Shown: positions 7,919-9,882 of the stretch, piece after piece
Numbering within the stretch: position 1 is the stretch's first letter
How the letters are laid out: each line of letters opens with the position of its first letter
Assembly (NCBI GenBank): GCA_947166165.1
Contig: CAMVDK010000111.1
Span: forward strand, 1 to 9,882
Length of the DNA stretch: 9,882 bases
Source of the DNA: an uncultured Porphyromonadaceae bacterium
GTDB taxonomy: Bacteria; Bacteroidota; Bacteroidia; Bacteroidales; Muribaculaceae
Reading direction: 5' to 3'
Program-made: the position numbers and the translations under genes
The notes under the pieces: model-generated
What the model was told of the DNA's origin: nothing
The model's database searches: none
What the model saw: only the letters and a program-made list of their open reading frames with translations

Positions 7919-8320
7919 TCATTTATTCTTCACGCGCACAGGCTGCACCGTGCCTTCGATGGTGAGCGTGGTGCGCTGCTCGCGCCCGTTGGTCTTCACC
8001 TTCACCGACTTGCGGAAGGCACCGGGCCGGCCGATGGGGCTGTAGGTGACCTTGATTTTCGCTTTTTTGCCCGGCTTGATGGGTTTGGTGGGGAATTCCG
8101 GCTTGGTGCAGCCACACGAAGCCAGCGCGTCGAGGATGAGCAGCGGTTTATTGCCGGTGTTGATCACCTCGAAGGTGCAGCTCACGGGGCCGCCATCCTC
8201 CTTGATGGTGCCGAAATCGTGGCTCTGGACGGGGAACGTGGCCTGGGCATATTCGTCGGCAGCCATCACCGCCAGCATCCCCACAAAGGCCACAACAAGT
8301 GCGATTGCAATGCGTTTCAT
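7919..8320 (-). CDS. Short secreted DUF1573-family protein
   Basis: This exported single-domain protein has 133 residues. I chose the ATG at 8320 (MKRIAIALVVAFVGMLAVMA, a clean signal peptide) over an in-frame TTG at 8341, because the promoter -7 element at 8346-8353 would put the transcript start at or just below 8341. The mature domain shows SHDFGTI (33-39), GGPVSCTFEVINTGNKPLLI, SCGCT (68-72), KPIKPGKKAKIKVTYSPIGRPGAFRKSVKVKTN, and a closing IEGTV strand. These are all hallmarks of DUF1573. It is the first gene of the apparent operon running through the long DUF1573 protein, MeaB, the small exported protein and the NUDIX hydrolase. Its paralogue follows after 6 nt. The family call is strong; its job in the envelope is not known. 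Confidence 0.92.
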   Translation of the reverse strand: MKRIAIALVVAFVGMLAVMAADEYAQATFPVQSHDFGTIKEDGGPVSCTFEVINTGNKPLLILDALASCGCTKPEFPTKPIKPGKKAKIKVTYSPIGRPGAFRKSVKVKTNGREQRTTLTIEGTVQPVRVKNK

Positions 8321-8345
8321 AGTTGTCAGTAATTGTTTCAACCTG

Positions 8346-8353
8346 CAAAATTA
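8346..8353 (-). promoter_or_regulatory. Bacteroidetes-type promoter (-7 element) for the DUF1573-meaB operon
   Basis: The minus strand reads TAATTTTG, an exact match to the Bacteroidetes sigma-ABfr -7 consensus TAnnTTTG. A weak -33 candidate (ATTG, instead of TTTG) lies about 19 nt upstream. The predicted transcript start near 8339 leaves a leader of about 20 nt before the ATG at 8320. It is the only exact match to this consensus I found in front of a gene in the window. Confidence 0.6.
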
Positions 8354-8636
8354 CGAAATAATGCACAAAGCGCAATGCACATCCACAAAAAATGCACCCA
8401 TTATTTGTATTTGCGTTTTCCAACTTCGCAGCCTTGGGCGCTTTTCAGACAATTAAGGACAACTAAAGACAAACAAGGACAATGATTCACAGGGGCAGTT
8501 CAATTCAGCAACTGCCGGATAATTCATACCATGACGCTTCAGCATGATGTGTGGCAATGGAATATGCAAGAGGTTTCAAAATCCATATGGATGGGACTGT
8601 TGTTGGTTATGCCACATGATTTTTTGACACGGACAA
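8354..8636. other. Intergenic region between the restriction remnant and the DUF1573 operon
   Basis: No gene is convincing here. The region contains the 10-nt repeat cluster (8448-8487) and a hairpin with a 7-bp stem (GGCAGTT at 8494-8500 with AACTGCC at 8510-8516, 9-nt loop). About 100 bp of unassigned sequence follow, up to the end of the broken endonuclease gene. The hairpin has no T-tract on the minus strand, so it is a poor terminator. The composition changes across this region from GC-rich (low coordinates) to AT-rich (high coordinates), suggesting that the junction of an acquired segment lies in or near it. Confidence 0.5.
8448..8487. repeat. Four direct repeats with a 10-nt period (GACAA-type)
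   Basis: Four consecutive 10-nt units begin with GACAA: GACAATTAAG, GACAACTAAA, GACAAACAAG and GACAATGATT. The last is degenerate at its 3' end. The period is exactly 10 nt, about one helical turn. The array lies about 95 bp upstream of the -7 element of the DUF1573 operon. It could be a set of phased protein-binding sites or a simple tandem repeat. Confidence 0.55.
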
Positions 8637-9288
8637 TCATCTCTGCATTATCTGCACCCAAGTATCATCAAAATTGATCGCTTTTAATATATCATCCTTA
8701 TTGATAACCGGAGGACGCTTTATTGTGAATTTTACTGCATTCTCGGGAATGCGTGTGTGGATTGTGAATTGTGAGCCATGTGGTTGCCAAGTGAAGCACA
8801 CGTCATTAGTTTCAATATTTTTGCCGACTAAATTCCCATTTTTGTTCACTTCCCAAACGTAATCGCTCGTTCTAAAGCGATGATTGTCTTCTTCAAATAG
8901 AGTGTACGACAGCAAATCATTAGAACGTACTAAAATAGAAGTTCTAACAGGGTTAAACTCATCATGTGCAAGATTAATACGCTCGTTCCAAATCCCCAAA
9001 ACGGCTCTTCCGGTTTCTTGAATATCTTTATGTGGGTCGGTTATTCCGTAAGAATAATCTGGAGAGCAACGGCCGCTTATCAAGCGAATATTACGTGCAG
9101 TAAATGGGTTACTGTTTTTCACAGTTTTCATTGACCATGCCATTCTGTTTAACACAACATCTGCAATGCCTATTGGAGAATCCAAATGTCTGCCTCCGAT
9201 TGCATCTGAAAACGCGTCACCCCAGTCAGAACCTGTTATGTCTTTTCTTCCTATATAGAGTAAATGCACAAGGTAGCCACCAATTCTT

Positions 9289-9310
9289 TTAAGGTGGGTT
9301 CTATAAATTG
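9289..9310. repeat. Terminal inverted repeat of the MITE-like element (low-coordinate end)
   Basis: Perfect inverted repeat of 9451-9472: 20 bp, or 22 bp when the symmetric TTAA target is included. Confidence 0.92.
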
Positions 9311-9450
9311 CTTGAGCCGAATTGGGCTTGATTGCTGAGCAGGTTTTGGCTCAAGCTGCGCGAAGCAGTAGCGGGCTACGGTTCAAGCTGTTGAGACAAA
9401 AGATGCCAGCAAGCAACCCAAGGCGGCCAAAACCATTCATTACTATTTTG

Positions 9451-9472
9451 CAATTTATAGAACCCACCTTAA
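9451..9472. repeat. Terminal inverted repeat of the MITE-like element (high-coordinate end)
   Basis: Perfect inverted repeat of 9289-9310. It ends in the second copy of the TTAA target, directly after the DDLI codons of the interrupted gene on the minus strand. Confidence 0.92.
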
Positions 9473-9553
9473 TTAAATCATCGGGGATTTCATTCATTGG
9501 ATATGGCTCACTTGTTTGAAGCTTTTTGCCATCTCTCAGCCGTGGATGTTTCA

Positions 9554-9882
9554 TCAATCAATGTGATTAAGTATGAAGTCAATCTTTTTTGCGATTTCTC
9601 TAATCATTGGAACAGCGACGCTATTGCCTGTCTGCCTTCTGATTTCGCCATGCGAAACAACAATGCGATAATTATCTGGAAAACCTTGTAATCGGAGCAA
9701 CTCTCTTGAAGAAGGACGGCGCCTGCCATTCACAAGCAGGTAATTGTAGCTCGCACCAGTTCTTAAGGCGCAGGCATAATCCAAAACGGAAACATTGCCT
9801 GCTTTATTCTCATGCCAAATAGAAGGACCTAAAATCCGCAAGATAGTTCCACTGTTTGCATTTTAGAGTACTTGTTCCAACT
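9554..9882 (-). pseudogene. C5 cytosine DNA methyltransferase, C-terminal part, probably frameshifted and cut by window edge
   Basis: This is the C-terminal target-recognition and closing region of a cytosine-5 DNA methyltransferase, the protective half of a type II restriction-modification pair. The recognisable stretch runs from GTILRILGPSIWHENKAGN through ALRTGASYNYLLVNGRRRPSSRELLRLQGFPDNY (motif IX, RLQGFPD) to IRRQTGNSVAVPM (motif X, GNSVxVP). The catalytic PCQ and ENV motifs would lie beyond the window. In this frame a TAA occurs at 9865-9863, only about eight codons before GTIL. Just upstream, another frame reads SWNKYSKMQ, which looks like plausible methyltransferase sequence, so a one-base indel near 9848-9862 is likely. 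A sequencing error or an unusual start cannot be excluded from 41 bases. Its stop TGA overlaps the ATG of the endonuclease-like gene. Confidence 0.78.

Larger units (their letters stand above)
9289..9472. mobile_element. MITE-like non-autonomous element with TTAA target duplication
   Basis: AAGGTGGGTTCTATAAATTG at 9291-9310 is the exact reverse complement of 9451-9470. TTAA stands at both outer edges (9289-9292 and 9469-9472), so the element proper is 176 bp (9293-9468) with a TTAA target duplication. No transposase is encoded. Inside are further paired segments: CTTGAGCC (9311-9318) with GGCTCAAG (9348-9355), and GGTTTTGGC (9342-9350) with GCCAAAACC (9426-9434). The whole element could therefore fold into a long hairpin. 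The duplication is confirmed independently: deleting 180 bp restores the interrupted reading frame with sensible residues at the joint. I could not assign an IS family; it is probably mobilised in trans or is an internally deleted IS. Confidence 0.88.
8637..9554 (-). pseudogene. Type II restriction endonuclease-like gene split by a MITE-like insertion
   Basis: The original gene starts at the ATG at 9554, overlapping the methyltransferase stop as TGATG. It reads MKHPRLRDGKKLQTSEPYP... to DDLIK, then enters a 180-bp insertion and meets TGA at 9353-9351. Removing the insertion and one TTAA joins DDLIK to RIGGYLVHLLYIG and gives one 245-residue protein ending at 8637. Its identity as a nuclease rests mainly on its position directly after a C5 methyltransferase. 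GIADVVLNRMAWSMKTVK (restored residues 69-86) could be a PD-(D/E)XK-type active site (Asp72 with Ser81-x-Lys83). SGRCSPDYSYGITDPH (100-115) and CFTWQPHGSQFTI (193-205) look like family-conserved blocks. I cannot assign a recognition site. An N-terminally shortened product of 210 residues could restart at the GTG at 9269. The region is much more AT-rich than its neighbours. Confidence 0.75.

Noticed and set aside
2123..8332. Very long open frames on the plus strand (for example 2123-3361, 3581-4543, 5197-6795 and 6809-8332).
   Set aside because: They are exactly antisense to well-supported minus-strand genes, their translations are rich in Gly, His, Val and Arg without any known motif, and such shadows are expected in GC-rich coding DNA.
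8494..8516. Hairpin (GGCAGTT/AACTGCC) as a terminator for the restriction locus.
   Set aside because: No T-tract follows on the minus strand and the stem is short.
8532..8628. A plus-strand frame containing MMCGNG, reminiscent of the diaminopimelate epimerase signature.
   Set aside because: The frame is short, flanked by stops, and nothing else around the motif resembles DapF, so it is most likely chance.
9291..9470. The inverted-repeat segment as a CRISPR unit or attenuator hairpin.
   Set aside because: There is only one pair of repeats, in inverted orientation, with a TTAA target duplication and a restored host gene, so insertion of a mobile element explains it fully.
9351..9557. The 68-residue frame after the methyltransferase as an independent small gene.
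   Set aside because: Its first part is the N-terminus of the interrupted endonuclease-like protein and the rest is translation of the inserted element up to the TGA.

Overview
The window looks like a chromosome segment from a GC-rich member of Bacteroidales, probably Prevotellaceae or Muribaculaceae. The signs are a C10 (streptopain-type) protease ending in a dockerin-like domain, DUF1573 and GIN/DUF2807 envelope proteins, a MeaB with the N-terminal block typical of Bacteroidetes, and a promoter -7 element that matches the Bacteroidetes consensus TAnnTTTG. Every gene I can support lies on the minus strand, so transcription runs from high to low coordinates. The long open frames on the plus strand are antisense shadows of these GC-rich genes.

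Layout in the direction of transcription. (1) 9882-8637 is an AT-rich remnant of a type II restriction-modification locus. It holds the C-terminal part of a C5 cytosine methyltransferase, with an in-frame stop just upstream of the recognisable part. A probable cognate endonuclease gene follows, overlapping it as TGATG. That gene is split by a 176-bp MITE-like element with perfect terminal inverted repeats and a TTAA target duplication. Removing the element and one TTAA restores a continuous 245-residue frame. (2) 8636-8321 is intergenic and holds four 10-nt repeat units, a small hairpin and a clear promoter. (3) 8320-4624 is a compact run, probably one operon: two secreted DUF1573 proteins, the GTPase MeaB, a small exported protein of unknown function and a NUDIX hydrolase. 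(4) After a 74-nt gap with a possible terminator hairpin, 4549-1 holds the C10 protease, the peptidoglycan glycosyltransferase MtgA, a GIN-domain lipoprotein and MutY, which runs off the window.

Most of the window is ordinary housekeeping and envelope content: cell-wall synthesis, exported proteins, B12-mutase maintenance, nucleotide hydrolysis and DNA repair. The notable part is the decayed restriction-modification island. Its target-site duplication and repaired reading frame give base-level evidence for how the nuclease gene was broken. I found no CRISPR array, tRNA, rRNA or convincing novel defence system.
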